Positions 51,990 to 61,548 of a stretch of 64,000 bases of DNA are shown here, one piece after another (positions within the stretch are counted from its first letter, which is position 1; every line of letters starts with the position of its first letter). The translations under genes and the position numbers were made by a program. This DNA comes from JABFXC01 sp045804265 (GTDB lineage Bacteria; Gemmatimonadota; Gemmatimonadetes; Gemmatimonadales; Gemmatimonadaceae). A model generated the notes under the pieces. The model was not told the DNA's origin and made no database searches. It was given only the letters and a program-made list of their open reading frames with translations. The stretch is taken from positions 1-64,000 of the forward strand of contig JBJMNK010000039.1 in assembly GCA_045804265.1 (NCBI GenBank). Reading direction: 5' to 3'.

Positions 51990-54900
51990 GTGGTCGCGTT
52001 CAAGCGTGCGCTGTTCGTGCTCGCCGGCATCCTCGCGCTCTCCGTCGCCGGGGTGATGCTCCACCCGCGGGTTGCGCATGCGCAGACGCATTGCGTCAGC
52101 TGCCCCGGAGACGTCTCCGGCCCCGAAGTGACATTCACGCCTGACTACACGAGCTACAGCAGTGCGGCGTCGACGTACGCGCTGGCGGTCACGATTGACT
52201 GGTGTGACGAGAACAACCTGAATGCGACGAGTCGAGCTATCACGTTTAATGGTGTGAACGTGACCAGCAGCTTCACCTACGCGACGTCGGCTCTGAGTGG
52301 CTGCGGCGCGCACGCACAATCGACAGGCACAATCACCCTGGTCGCTGGCACGAACACGCTCCAAGCGCAAATGCGCGACATGACGGGGAACACGGGGACA
52401 GGCACGACGCAATACACCTATTCCGCCACCGCGGCCCCCACCTATACCGTCGCGGTCACGCCCGACACCGGCACCGTGAACGCGCTCGCCGGCAATCCGA
52501 CGTCGGTGAACTTTTCCGTGGATAACACGGGAAACACCACGGCGGCCTACAACTTCACGGTCACCTGTGATACGCCACTGACGAATTGCTCGGCGAGTCC
52601 GCTGTCGGCCACCATTGCGCCGAACGACCCGCTCAAGACTGTGACGGTGACCGTGACGGCGGGTGCTGCGGGCTCGGCTCCCCACCTGCATTTCAAGGCC
52701 ACGTACCAGGGCAACAGCGCGGTGCAGGATACGGGTGGGGTCACCATCTTGGCGACAGGGCCGCTCGCGCCGACGGTGACGGTCGCGCAGCTCAATCAGG
52801 GTACGACGTATGACCGAGCGCAGTGCCTAACGGTGTCCGCTGGCGCTAGCGCGGCGATGGAGTGTGGCGACCTGCGACTGATCCACCCGCTGCCATCCAT
52901 CCGTACGGCGAACAAGGCCCGGACGCCGGTGTTGGTCTACAACAGTGCACTCGCGGACACCGTCGTGAACATCGCCGCCATCATTGGCAGGTCATCCGGC
53001 GGAGCCGTGCCGGACAGTGTCACGGCAACGGTCACGATCAACAGCGGGAATCACGGAACCAAGACGTGGGCGGGCAATACGTTCCCATTGAACGGGACCG
53101 CACGGATCATTGTCCCCGTCTACACCGCCCAGCTCCCGACTGGGGTCTACAACTACACGCTCTCCGTCACGAATCACTATTCGACCGGCCCTCTGACCAC
53201 GACTGTCACCGACCAGCTCGCGGTCGTCGATCGGCGGAGCAGCCCGTTTGGCGCCGGCTGGTGGCTCGCGGGGCTCGAGCACGTCTACCCGCAAGCAGAC
53301 ACGGTGATGTGGGTGGGCGGCGACGGCAGTGTCCACCGGTATCGGAAGAGTTTGCAGAACGCGCTGATCTTCATCGCCCCGAACCTTGCGCATGCTGACA
53401 CTCTCGAGCACGACACGACGGGCGCGGGGTCGTGGGTGCGTCACGCGTCGAACGGCTTGCGGATCAGGTTCGACGCGTTAGGCCGTCATATCTCAACGAC
53501 GAATCGGCTCGGGCACATCACGACGTTTACGTACCGCAGCACGAGCGATTCGCTGAGCGGGATCATCGTTCCACGCTCGCCGGTGGATACGACGTACCGC
53601 TTCCGCTACGATGCCACCACCAAGCGATTCAGCTCCGTCATCGCCCTGCAAGGGCTGCCCGAGCAACGAACCGTGACCGTCACGCCCGTGAGTGGCGACA
53701 GTCGCATTGCGACGCTCCAGGATCCCGACAATACCACCATTCAGTTCGGGTACTCTGGATCCTCTCCACTCGTGCGGCAGCGCACCGATCAGCGAGCGCA
53801 CGTGACCAGCTACGATTTCGACGCGGCGCACAAGCTTTCCAAGGTCACCGTTGATATGGGCGCTTTGGGCGCGGACACCGCCGACATTGTAACGACGTTC
53901 CGCGCGTCGCAGGGCCAGGGCTACGTCACGCCGATTGACACTGCGCTCGCGTACACCCTGGTCGACGGGCCGCTCTCCACCGGTGACTCGACGCTCTTCT
54001 GGCTCGACCGCTTCGGCGCAGTCACGCGTATCCGCAACGCCGAAGGCGGCATCACCACCATTGCGCACAGTGATATCAACTGGCCGGCATTGCCGACGCG
54101 GACGCAAGACCCGATGGGCCAGGTAACGTTAGCGACATACGACGTGACGCGCGGCGTTCTACTTTCGGCCACCGACTCGACGACTGCCCCTCAGAATGGC
54201 AAGACCGCGACGACGCAGTATCGGTGGGATACGAAGTGGGACATGGTGACGAAAATGACGAATCCCGAAGGGGATTCGACGCGGATGTTCTACGATTCCG
54301 CGAACGGCAATCGCCTCTGGCAGGAGGATGGCCGAGGCGCGACGAGCAGAGTGATCTTCACTTACGATCCAACGACGAAGCTGCTGGCGACGAGCCATGT
54401 GCCTGGCACGACCACCGATCAGCTCTCTGTGTATAACACGTCGAGCTGGAATTTGACAAAGACACGGTCGGCGTTAGGCTATTGGACCTCGACACTTGCT
54501 GATGCGGCTGGACGCGATACGCTGACGACGACGCCGATCCTTGGGACAGATTCGAGCACTTCGTACCTCGAGAACCAGACTCGCGTGATGGTCCGAACGC
54601 TTTACGACAAGGCCGACCAAGACACGCTCGTCCTATCAATGGCGCCGGCCATTCAAACCTCACCGCTGTCTGGTCACGGGGGAGCGCTGACCGCACCTGC
54701 CGAGACGCTCCACGTCCGGAAATTGTATGACACCGCCGGTCAGTTGCTCCAACTGTCGCGATGGTCGACGCCGGCAGCAGACGCAGGCACGATTACCACG
54801 CAGTGGAGTTACGACAACGCAGGCCGCAAAGTGCGGGAGGTTGCGGCAGATGGCAACGTTGATTCCATCTGGTACGACCATGCGGGAAACGCATTGCGGA

Positions 54901-57359
54901 CGCGGACCCGCCGAGGCTTCGAGTTGACCATGGACTACGATTTGGTCGGGCGCTTGCGGCATCGATACACGCCTGCGGTGACCTATCCGGAGGAGGCCGG
55001 CAGTGCATTCTACTTCGGCGGGACGTACCCGATGTACGGTAACGGCCTGCTGATCCCGGCCGATACGAGCAGCTTTACCTACGATCTCGCCGGCCGCATG
55101 CTCACCGCCGACAACGCGGATGCGCGGATCAAACGGAGCTATTACCCGAATGGACTGATCGCGACGGACTCGCTACGAATTCGGACATATGCGACACTCG
55201 ACTCGGGTGGAGACTTCGCCACGCATCAGTACGGGCTACGCTACACGTACGATCTCGATGGGCGGCGCAAGACGCTCGAACATCCAGCGCAGCTCGCGCC
55301 GCGCTACGAAGGCGGCGATACATACGGTCCGGTGCAATATGGCTATGATGCCGCCGGCCGATTGGCATCCATCTCCGACGGCTTTGGCGATGCGTTCGGT
55401 TTCTTCTACACGCCGAGCGGTCAGCTCGACAGCTTGGCGGCGCCCGGCAGCATTTACGAGAAGCGGAGCTACGATGACGACGGGCGACTCATTCGACGAG
55501 TCAAAGGCCTCCCCACCGCTGCGGGGTCAGACAGCGTTACAGACCGTGACACGATTACCTACGACGCGCGGTCCAAGGCGATCACAGTTACGACGGAGAG
55601 CGAAGACGTCGCCAACGGGTATACGGGGCTCGGTGCCTTGGTCAGCGTGTCGCGTGAGACCAAACCAGCAGGAGCTGAGCGCAGCGACGAACGATTCACG
55701 GTCGACGCGTTAGGCAATCAACTCTCACACTGGACGTCAGGAGCGGTCGGCGCCCGCCCGATCAGCGATTCAAGCGCGTTTCAATATCAAATCAACACCG
55801 GCCGACTCACACAGGCTATTGGGGGTTATCAATACGTCCCTGATACGGTGGTGGGCGATTCGTACGTCCAGACGTCGAGTCTCTATGGCTTCGACCCGGC
55901 CGGAAATCGATCGCGCCAGACAACCGATGGAACGACAGCAGATCACAGCCGCTCCTATTATGGCGCGGACGAGAAACTTCGTGTCGTCGACCATCGCGTG
56001 TGCATCGGGGTTTACTACGATCTCACTCCCGACGGTGGATGCGATCCATCATACCAACCCGCCGGCAGTGCGAAGCCGAGATGGGAAGGGGCTTTTGAGC
56101 AATATCGGTATGACGCGATTGGGCGGCGTGTGCTCGTTCGTTCGCGCCGCGACTCGGTCTGCGTCCAGAGTGACTGCACAAGTGCAATCGAGCGAATGGT
56201 CTGGGATGGGGATCAGGTGCTATACGAGATTCATTATCCCGGCGGCGCGGATGCCGACGCCATTCGTCAGGACTCCCTGTATGGGCCGATCACCAGTTAT
56301 CTCGAGGAAGACACAGCCACAATGCGGGACCGCTACAAGACGACGTGCGTGCGGCCCTCAACCGACGAGAACGGAAACGACATGTGTCCGGTGGACACTA
56401 TTCCGGCATTATCGCAGTATTACGGCCGAGTCACCTACCTCCATGCGTTAGGCATCGACGAGCCGCTGCTCATTACCCGCACTGGCTACGTCGGAGGTAT
56501 CGAGGATCCCATCACATTGATGCCACACGCCAATTGGCGGGGCCTGTATGTTCGGTCGTCGGTCATCGACCACAACGTAGTAGGCTGTCAGGACTGGGTC
56601 GACCGAACGACGCCATGCTATCTGATTGACTGGCCGGGGGACCGCGTGGAATCGTTTCATCTCGACCGTCACGCTGATGAGGTGAAGCACGTTTGGTTCG
56701 GAAATCTGATCAAGGAGAAACGCGACGCATCGGGCAACATGTATATGCGGAATAGGTACTACGATCCGGCGACGGGGAGATTTACGCAGGAGGATCCAAT
56801 AGGGCTTGCGGGCGGACTCAATTCTTACGGTTTCGCGAATGGGGATCCGGTCTCATATAGTGATCCGTTTGGACTATGGCCGGATTGTACGCCGTGGCCA
56901 CAGTGTAGCCTTCAAGTTGCCATCAACAACGGAGGATGGGTTGGGAATGCTGCAGCCGTGTTAGACATGGTAAATGACGGAGATTTGGTCAACGCGACCG
57001 CAGACCTTGGCGTGGCCCTCCGCGATCATAAGTGGAGCGACGCGCTGCCTCTAGCGATAGATATTGGGCTTACGCTTGATGGAGGGCGCGGTGGAGAGAT
57101 GAGCCCGGGTCAAGCGAGTAATCTAGCCCGCTTCGAAAAGAATCTTCCCAAGGGCGCGCAGCCAACGAAGATCTACGATCTGCCTCTTGGCGGAAAAGCG
57201 TTTCAAGCAGACGTCCCTGCTAGAAATATTCCTGGATCGAAAGCTGTTTACGAAAAGCAAGTGGATGCGGCTGGAAGGACATTGCAGTACACCAAGACAA
57301 CGTATGATCCGCAAGGCAACATTGTCCACGTTAAACCCAAAATGGAGCCCCGGAATTAG
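51990..57359 (+). CDS. Rhs/YD-repeat polymorphic toxin protein
   Basis: 1789 residues from GTG 51990, chosen because AGGAG (51977-51981) is 8 bases upstream. Signal peptide (RALFVLAGILALSVAGVM...AHA) exports it. Residues about 30-420: Ig/CARDB-like strands. Then a long YD-repeat shell (e.g. YDTAGQLLQLSRWS, YDLAGRMLTAD, YDAAGRLASISDG). The Rhs core ends RNRYYDPATGRFTQEDPIGL...DPFGLW near 56880. The last 160 residues are a variable toxin tip with GGKAFQADVPARNIPGSKAVYEKQV and TYDPQGNIVHVKPK; its activity is not certain (nuclease-type suspected). Tip DNA is lower in G+C. Five octamers sit in frame, four of them as Ala-Leu-Gly. Confidence 0.92.
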   Translation: MVAFKRALFVLAGILALSVAGVMLHPRVAHAQTHCVSCPGDVSGPEVTFTPDYTSYSSAASTYALAVTIDWCDENNLNATSRAITFNGVNVTSSFTYATSALSGCGAHAQSTGTITLVAGTNTLQAQMRDMTGNTGTGTTQYTYSATAAPTYTVAVTPDTGTVNALAGNPTSVNFSVDNTGNTTAAYNFTVTCDTPLTNCSASPLSATIAPNDPLKTVTVTVTAGAAGSAPHLHFKATYQGNSAVQDTGGVTILATGPLAPTVTVAQLNQGTTYDRAQCLTVSAGASAAMECGDLRLIHPLPSIRTANKARTPVLVYNSALADTVVNIAAIIGRSSGGAVPDSVTATVTINSGNHGTKTWAGNTFPLNGTARIIVPVYTAQLPTGVYNYTLSVTNHYSTGPLTTTVTDQLAVVDRRSSPFGAGWWLAGLEHVYPQADTVMWVGGDGSVHRYRKSLQNALIFIAPNLAHADTLEHDTTGAGSWVRHASNGLRIRFDALGRHISTTNRLGHITTFTYRSTSDSLSGIIVPRSPVDTTYRFRYDATTKRFSSVIALQGLPEQRTVTVTPVSGDSRIATLQDPDNTTIQFGYSGSSPLVRQRTDQRAHVTSYDFDAAHKLSKVTVDMGALGADTADIVTTFRASQGQGYVTPIDTALAYTLVDGPLSTGDSTLFWLDRFGAVTRIRNAEGGITTIAHSDINWPALPTRTQDPMGQVTLATYDVTRGVLLSATDSTTAPQNGKTATTQYRWDTKWDMVTKMTNPEGDSTRMFYDSANGNRLWQEDGRGATSRVIFTYDPTTKLLATSHVPGTTTDQLSVYNTSSWNLTKTRSALGYWTSTLADAAGRDTLTTTPILGTDSSTSYLENQTRVMVRTLYDKADQDTLVLSMAPAIQTSPLSGHGGALTAPAETLHVRKLYDTAGQLLQLSRWSTPAADAGTITTQWSYDNAGRKVREVAADGNVDSIWYDHAGNALRTRTRRGFELTMDYDLVGRLRHRYTPAVTYPEEAGSAFYFGGTYPMYGNGLLIPADTSSFTYDLAGRMLTADNADARIKRSYYPNGLIATDSLRIRTYATLDSGGDFATHQYGLRYTYDLDGRRKTLEHPAQLAPRYEGGDTYGPVQYGYDAAGRLASISDGFGDAFGFFYTPSGQLDSLAAPGSIYEKRSYDDDGRLIRRVKGLPTAAGSDSVTDRDTITYDARSKAITVTTESEDVANGYTGLGALVSVSRETKPAGAERSDERFTVDALGNQLSHWTSGAVGARPISDSSAFQYQINTGRLTQAIGGYQYVPDTVVGDSYVQTSSLYGFDPAGNRSRQTTDGTTADHSRSYYGADEKLRVVDHRVCIGVYYDLTPDGGCDPSYQPAGSAKPRWEGAFEQYRYDAIGRRVLVRSRRDSVCVQSDCTSAIERMVWDGDQVLYEIHYPGGADADAIRQDSLYGPITSYLEEDTATMRDRYKTTCVRPSTDENGNDMCPVDTIPALSQYYGRVTYLHALGIDEPLLITRTGYVGGIEDPITLMPHANWRGLYVRSSVIDHNVVGCQDWVDRTTPCYLIDWPGDRVESFHLDRHADEVKHVWFGNLIKEKRDASGNMYMRNRYYDPATGRFTQEDPIGLAGGLNSYGFANGDPVSYSDPFGLWPDCTPWPQCSLQVAINNGGWVGNAAAVLDMVNDGDLVNATADLGVALRDHKWSDALPLAIDIGLTLDGGRGGEMSPGQASNLARFEKNLPKGAQPTKIYDLPLGGKAFQADVPARNIPGSKAVYEKQVDAAGRTLQYTKTTYDPQGNIVHVKPKMEPRN

Positions 57360-57397
57360 CCGGTGTTACACGTACCCCAACCTCTAGGTTGTTAGCA

Positions 57398-57748
57398 ATG
57401 CGCAATCGCGCGGCCGTCCTTGAAGACCTAATCGCGTGGAACCAGCCACTCGCCGCTCTGGCAGCCGAACTCGCAGAGCATGATTGGGATTCGACCGAGG
57501 AGCTAGTGACGTTACGAAACAGTCACGTTCGGGACGTTTTGATTCGGTACACGCGCGGGGAAGTCACTGCACCTGACGTCGAGCAGTGGGCCAACCTCCT
57601 CGAGGGGCGCGATGACATCGCATTCTCAGGAGGACGTCAAGGCAAGTTGGGCGAGATCGTACACGCGCTGGCAAATCCTGAGCTCGAAGGCGACCTAACG
57701 GGTTCTCGTTCTGAAGAGTTGATCCTCAGGCTTCAACACAACACCTAG
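57398..57748 (+). CDS. probable immunity protein for the Rhs toxin tip
   Basis: 116 residues, 38 bases after the Rhs stop, ATG 57398 with AGG 9 bases upstream (a TTG at 57389 is in frame). All-helical and acidic: LEDLIAWNQPLAALAAELAEHDW, LIRYTRGEVTAPDVEQWANLLEGRDDI, GEIVHALANPELEGDLT. The VEQWANLLEGRDDI stretch is common in small immunity proteins encoded after Rhs tips (recall). It would neutralise the tip toxin in the producing cell. A+T-richer like the tip. Confidence 0.75.
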   Translation: MRNRAAVLEDLIAWNQPLAALAAELAEHDWDSTEELVTLRNSHVRDVLIRYTRGEVTAPDVEQWANLLEGRDDIAFSGGRQGKLGEIVHALANPELEGDLTGSRSEELILRLQHNT

Positions 57749-57825
57749 GTCCACCGTCTGCATCCGTTTCATTCTTTTCACCCACTATCCGGGGGGGGGA
57801 ATGCATTCGACGACGGTGGGTCTAG
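57745..57825. repeat. inverted repeat around a G9 run after the immunity gene
   Basis: 57745-57758 (CTAGGTCCACCGTC) and 57812-57825 (GACGGTGGGTCTAG) pair at 12 of 14 positions across a 53-base loop that contains nine G (57791-57799). The left arm covers the immunity stop codon. May be a terminator or an exchange boundary of the toxin cassette. Confidence 0.4.
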
Positions 57826-58864
57826 TCTCTCGTCGGACCTCGTAGGCGCCTCGGATCCCCCCGGACCTCACCGTCGCCGCTTGGAGCCGTGTCTCATGCA
57901 TCCGCATCGGGCACGGTTTCCTTGTTCATCCAAAGAGTGCCAGGTGGGTCCAGACGCTGGTCGAGCCTCGTAGGCACGGTCTTACAGCGGACCTCGCCCA
58001 CCACTACCCTAACGGTCCGTTGTCAGTCAGCGCCGTCCTCCAGCGTGCCTTCGGAACCTTCGCGCGACACTCTCAAGTCATGGGCGCTCAGCCGCGGTAC
58101 ACACCGCTGTGGCGCGACACATCTTCATGGGCGCTTCCGGTCCGAGGCAGAGCCAATCGCAGACGAGTCTTGGGCGGAGATCATCGTCTCCAGTCGCTTC
58201 GGTGGTCTCGGCCCCGCTCCCGCGCAAGGCTCGCACGAACGGCTGATTCAGACCACTTAACGCTGACCGGGCGCTCCAACCACCAGTGGCGGGGACGCTA
58301 CCCTCACCGAGCCATGCGAAGAACCAGCCGCCCTACACCGGATGACTTCGCAGCGCTAACTAGACCTTCGGCGGTCATGGCCAGGCGCCAAGGTGCTTTG
58401 CTCACTGAAACGCACCAGGCATTGGCGGGATCCGGTTGCTCAGCACATCCGGAACACCACCACGCACGCGTTAGGCATCGCAAGAAATATCAGCATTGAG
58501 TTGCTGTTCGAGCTCAAAGATGGGATCCTCGGCTGCGGCAGACGCGGCCCGGCAGGTCGGTGACAGGCACCGTAGGACTGTTTGTCCTCGCTGACCTCTT
58601 GCACGCAACATGGCCGAAACCGTCAGAGTGGATGCGGCGCGTGCTAGTGAGCCAGCGCGTGTCCACATCCATTTCCCCCACGAAGTGGGTACGCGCGATT
58701 AATCGTTTCTAATCGTGCCTAACGGCCGCCTTCGCTTGCACGCCGCGGGGCATGTGTTCTATCTTCCTTCCGCTTTCAGCGGCAGGCGCGGTTGTGCCTG
58801 CGGTGCGCCGCCCACGGCGTGCCAGCCTAACGGCGTATAGGTCCCCCCCCCGACCACCGGTTGC
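57749..58864. other. gene-poor spacer, 1.1 kb
   Basis: No recognisable protein. Contains the inverted repeat and G9 run at its left end, octamers at 58469, 58717 and 58825 plus a variant at 58007, and a C9 run (58843-58851) at its right end. Silent toxin-tip or immunity remnants would be expected here in Rhs loci, but I could not identify any. Confidence 0.5.
58843..58851. promoter_or_regulatory. C9 homopolymer before the AAA+ gene
   Basis: Nine C in a row, 13 bases upstream of the ATG at 58865, where a ribosome site is expected (none is visible). Slippage would change the spacing of the leader. Confidence 0.4.
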
Positions 58865-59893
58865 ATGCTGCACCCTCACGAGTCGCTTCGCGACCAACAC
58901 TCGCGTCAAGCGACGCGCGACGTTTCGTCTGTCCCGACGCTAGCGCCAGCGGGGCCGTTCCTCGCCAGTCGTAGCCCAGGATTTCGCTCCGCGATCGCGC
59001 AGCTCGAGCGCTTCGCGAAGCAGGGCAACGACCACGTGCTCCTGCTTGGAGAATCGGGAACGGGTAAGACGGTGTTCGCCGAGCGGCTCCATGCATGCTC
59101 GCCGCGCGCCGATCGGATCTTCCACCGCGTGTCGCTTGCGTCGGTGACCGATACGCTCGCTCCCTCCGCCCTGTTCGGCCACCTGCCGGGCGCTTTCACG
59201 GACGCCCGCTCGAAGCGCGCGGGACACTTCATCACCGCGCATGGAGGCACACTTTTTCTCGATGAAATCGGTAAGGCCTCAGAAGTCGTCCAGGCCAGAC
59301 TCCTCGATGCCGTCGAGCGCAATGAGATTGTGCCATTGGGCGCGGATCGAAGCGTCCGGATTGATGTACGCATCGTCGCGGCAACCAACGTCGATCTCCA
59401 CGATCTCGTTGATCAGGGGAAGTTCCTTCCAGATCTGCTGGCCCGCCTCGACGGATTCGCGGTGCGAATTCCTCCCCTCCGTGAACGACGCGATGATATC
59501 GCGCTCCTCGTCGCGCACCTCGTTTCTGTTCGTCACGAACGGTACGGATACCGGAAGGCGCCCACCATCGACAGTGACCTGATGGAGGCGCTCTGTGGTG
59601 CCGACTGGCCCGGTAACGTCCGCGAACTGGACGTCACGGTCCGTCGGCTCTTGGTCGACGCCCAGGGTGCGCCTATCATCACGCTTGGACATTGCACCGA
59701 TTCACTGCTGTATCTGCGTCCGTCGAAAGCCACGCGCGCAACGCCCGACGAGGTACTCGCTGAGGTCCGGAAGGACGGAAACGTCGCCGGCGTCGCGCGG
59801 AAGTTCGGACTCTCCCGGACGACCGTGTATCGCTATATGCAGAATGCCGCGGTCGTGGCCGCCGCGGCGATCGCGACCGACTTGGCGATGTGA
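58865..59893 (+). CDS. sigma-54-type AAA+ protein with altered GAFTGA loop
   Basis: 342 residues. AAA+ domain of bacterial enhancer-binding proteins: Walker A GESGTGKT (62-69), loop GAFTDA (109-114), Walker B GTLFLDEIG (128-136), LLARLDGFAVRIPPLRERRDDI (sensor/Arg finger) and DWPGNVRELDVTVRRL. C-terminal HTH: NVAGVARKFGLSRTTVYRYM. No receiver domain; only 30 residues precede the AAA+ part. The sigma-54 contact loop GAFTGA has Asp for the second Gly, so activation of sigma-54 is doubtful. A C9 run ends 13 bases before the ATG. The gene precedes the type II secretion operon and may regulate it. Confidence 0.87.
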   Translation: MLHPHESLRDQHSRQATRDVSSVPTLAPAGPFLASRSPGFRSAIAQLERFAKQGNDHVLLLGESGTGKTVFAERLHACSPRADRIFHRVSLASVTDTLAPSALFGHLPGAFTDARSKRAGHFITAHGGTLFLDEIGKASEVVQARLLDAVERNEIVPLGADRSVRIDVRIVAATNVDLHDLVDQGKFLPDLLARLDGFAVRIPPLRERRDDIALLVAHLVSVRHERYGYRKAPTIDSDLMEALCGADWPGNVRELDVTVRRLLVDAQGAPIITLGHCTDSLLYLRPSKATRATPDEVLAEVRKDGNVAGVARKFGLSRTTVYRYMQNAAVVAAAAIATDLAM

Positions 59894-59995
59894 GTCAAAC
59901 GGTTCAGTCTGAATGTGTCCCATCCATATCCGGTGGACACATCCGGCCTGCAACTGTTACACCTGCGCGGCTGACGTGACGAGGTAACCACCAAC

Positions 59996-60014
59996 GCCTA
60001 ACGCGCGCGTAGGC
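59996..60014. repeat. octamer palindrome with extra A
   Basis: GCCTAACGCG is followed directly by CGCGTAGGC: a palindrome complete except for one additional A in the left arm, the same arrangement as at 1108-1128. Lies about 60 bases upstream of gspE. Confidence 0.5.
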
Positions 60015-60069
60015 AAGCACATACATCGTCGCGGGCCGCGCGGCCCTGTGATTGCCTTTGTCGACGTCG

Positions 60070-61548
60070 ATGCCGACTCCCGCGCAATCCCAGATATCGC
60101 TCGCCGATGGCGTGTCGCGCGAGTACCTGCTACATCATCATGTCTGCCCGAAGTTACTTGCTGACAACGGGCAACTGGTCGTCGCGACCGCGCCGAATGC
60201 GATTCGCGACGCACTCGATGACCTGAGTCTCGCTTATCGCTGCACCGTCGTCGCCGAAGATGCGACTGCCGATGAAGTTGAGCGGCTGATCGAACGCCTG
60301 ACGACGCGCTCGGAGCGAACGATCGAGCTCGCACGTATTGAATCGGATGCCGGCGACGATGCGCTCGCGACAGACGTCCGGGACCTGGCGAATCAACCAC
60401 CCGTAGTTCGCTACGTGAATCTGCTCGTTCGAGACGCGTACGATGCCGGCGCGAGTGACATCCATCTCGAAGCAACGCGTACAGGCCTCTCCGCGCGCTT
60501 CCGACTCGATGGGGTCCTCAATCCCGCGCCGGAGCCCCCCAGCGAGTTGCACCACGCGGTAGTCTCGCGGATCAAGCTCCTCGCCGAGCTGGACATCGCC
60601 GAGCGCCGGCGTCCGCAGGACGGCCGCATCCGCGTTCGGCTCGAATCGCGCGAGCTCGACCTCCGTGTCTCGAGCGTCCCGACGATGTTCGGGGAGAGCG
60701 TCGTCCTCCGACTACTCGATCGCGGCGGGCGACCGGTCGAGCTCGAGGAGCTCGGGATGTCGAGTGAGATGCTCGACACGATGACACGGCTTGCTTCGCG
60801 CCCGCATGGGATGCTGCTCGTCACCGGCCCCACCGGAAGCGGCAAGACCACAACGCTCTACGCCGCGCTGCAGCGTAGAGGGGCGACCACCGAGAAGATC
60901 ATAACGGTCGAGGACCCGATCGAGTACCAGCTCGGCGGCGTCACCCAAGTACCGGTGCACCGTCAGGCAGGGGTCACCTTCGGTGCCGCGCTGCGTTCGA
61001 TCCTCCGGCAGGATCCGGATGTGATCATGATCGGCGAAATGCGGGATGCCGAGACCGCCGAGATCGCGGTACAGGCGGCAATGACAGGGCATCTCGTCTT
61101 CTCGACGCTCCACACGAACGACGCGATCGGTGCGATACCGCGCCTGCTCGATCTCGGCGTGCCCGAGTACCTGATCTCGGCGACCCTCGACGGCGTGCTC
61201 GCGCAGCGGCTCGTGCGCCGGATCTGCGACGGCTGCCATGCGGAGTACGCACCGAATGCCGCTAGCGTCGCACTGCTTGCCGGACGCCCGGTTGGAAAGA
61301 AGCGATTGCTAAGGGGCGCAGGGTGCGCGGCGTGTCGCGGGACGGGGTTCCGCGGGCGAGTCGGCATCTTCGAGCTGCTGGTGATGACGGACGAGCTGAA
61401 GGACGCGATCAACGCCCACGCTTCGCGCTCGACGCTGCGGTCGCTTGCCGAGGAGGGCGGGATGCGCCCGTTAGGCAGCGATGGCTGGCGGAAGATCGAA
61501 GCCGGGCTCACCACCGTCGAGGAGGTGCTGCGTGTCGTCCAGCAATAG
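60070..61548 (+). CDS. gspE: type II secretion ATPase GspE
   Basis: 492 residues from the ATG at 60070 (TTG at 60052 is the alternative). Hexameric ATPase that drives pseudopilus growth. GASDIHLEATRTGLSARFRLDG (N2 domain), Walker A GPTGSGKTTTLYAAL (about residue 253), QDPDVIMIGEMRDAETAEIA (Walker B), TGHLVFSTLHTND (His box) and the tetracysteine ICDGCH...GCAACRGTGF with RGRVGIFELL. The N1 domain is short. First gene of the gsp operon; the next start lies within its last codons. Confidence 0.95.
   Translation: MPTPAQSQISLADGVSREYLLHHHVCPKLLADNGQLVVATAPNAIRDALDDLSLAYRCTVVAEDATADEVERLIERLTTRSERTIELARIESDAGDDALATDVRDLANQPPVVRYVNLLVRDAYDAGASDIHLEATRTGLSARFRLDGVLNPAPEPPSELHHAVVSRIKLLAELDIAERRRPQDGRIRVRLESRELDLRVSSVPTMFGESVVLRLLDRGGRPVELEELGMSSEMLDTMTRLASRPHGMLLVTGPTGSGKTTTLYAALQRRGATTEKIITVEDPIEYQLGGVTQVPVHRQAGVTFGAALRSILRQDPDVIMIGEMRDAETAEIAVQAAMTGHLVFSTLHTNDAIGAIPRLLDLGVPEYLISATLDGVLAQRLVRRICDGCHAEYAPNAASVALLAGRPVGKKRLLRGAGCAACRGTGFRGRVGIFELLVMTDELKDAINAHASRSTLRSLAEEGGMRPLGSDGWRKIEAGLTTVEEVLRVVQQ

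Noticed and set aside
58020..58499. Plus-strand 159-codon frame after the Rhs locus
   Set aside because: Arg/Ser-rich, no family resemblance, no ribosome site.
1205..60003. Octamers as ordinary Rho-independent terminators
   Set aside because: Most copies lie inside genes, have no partner arm and no T run.
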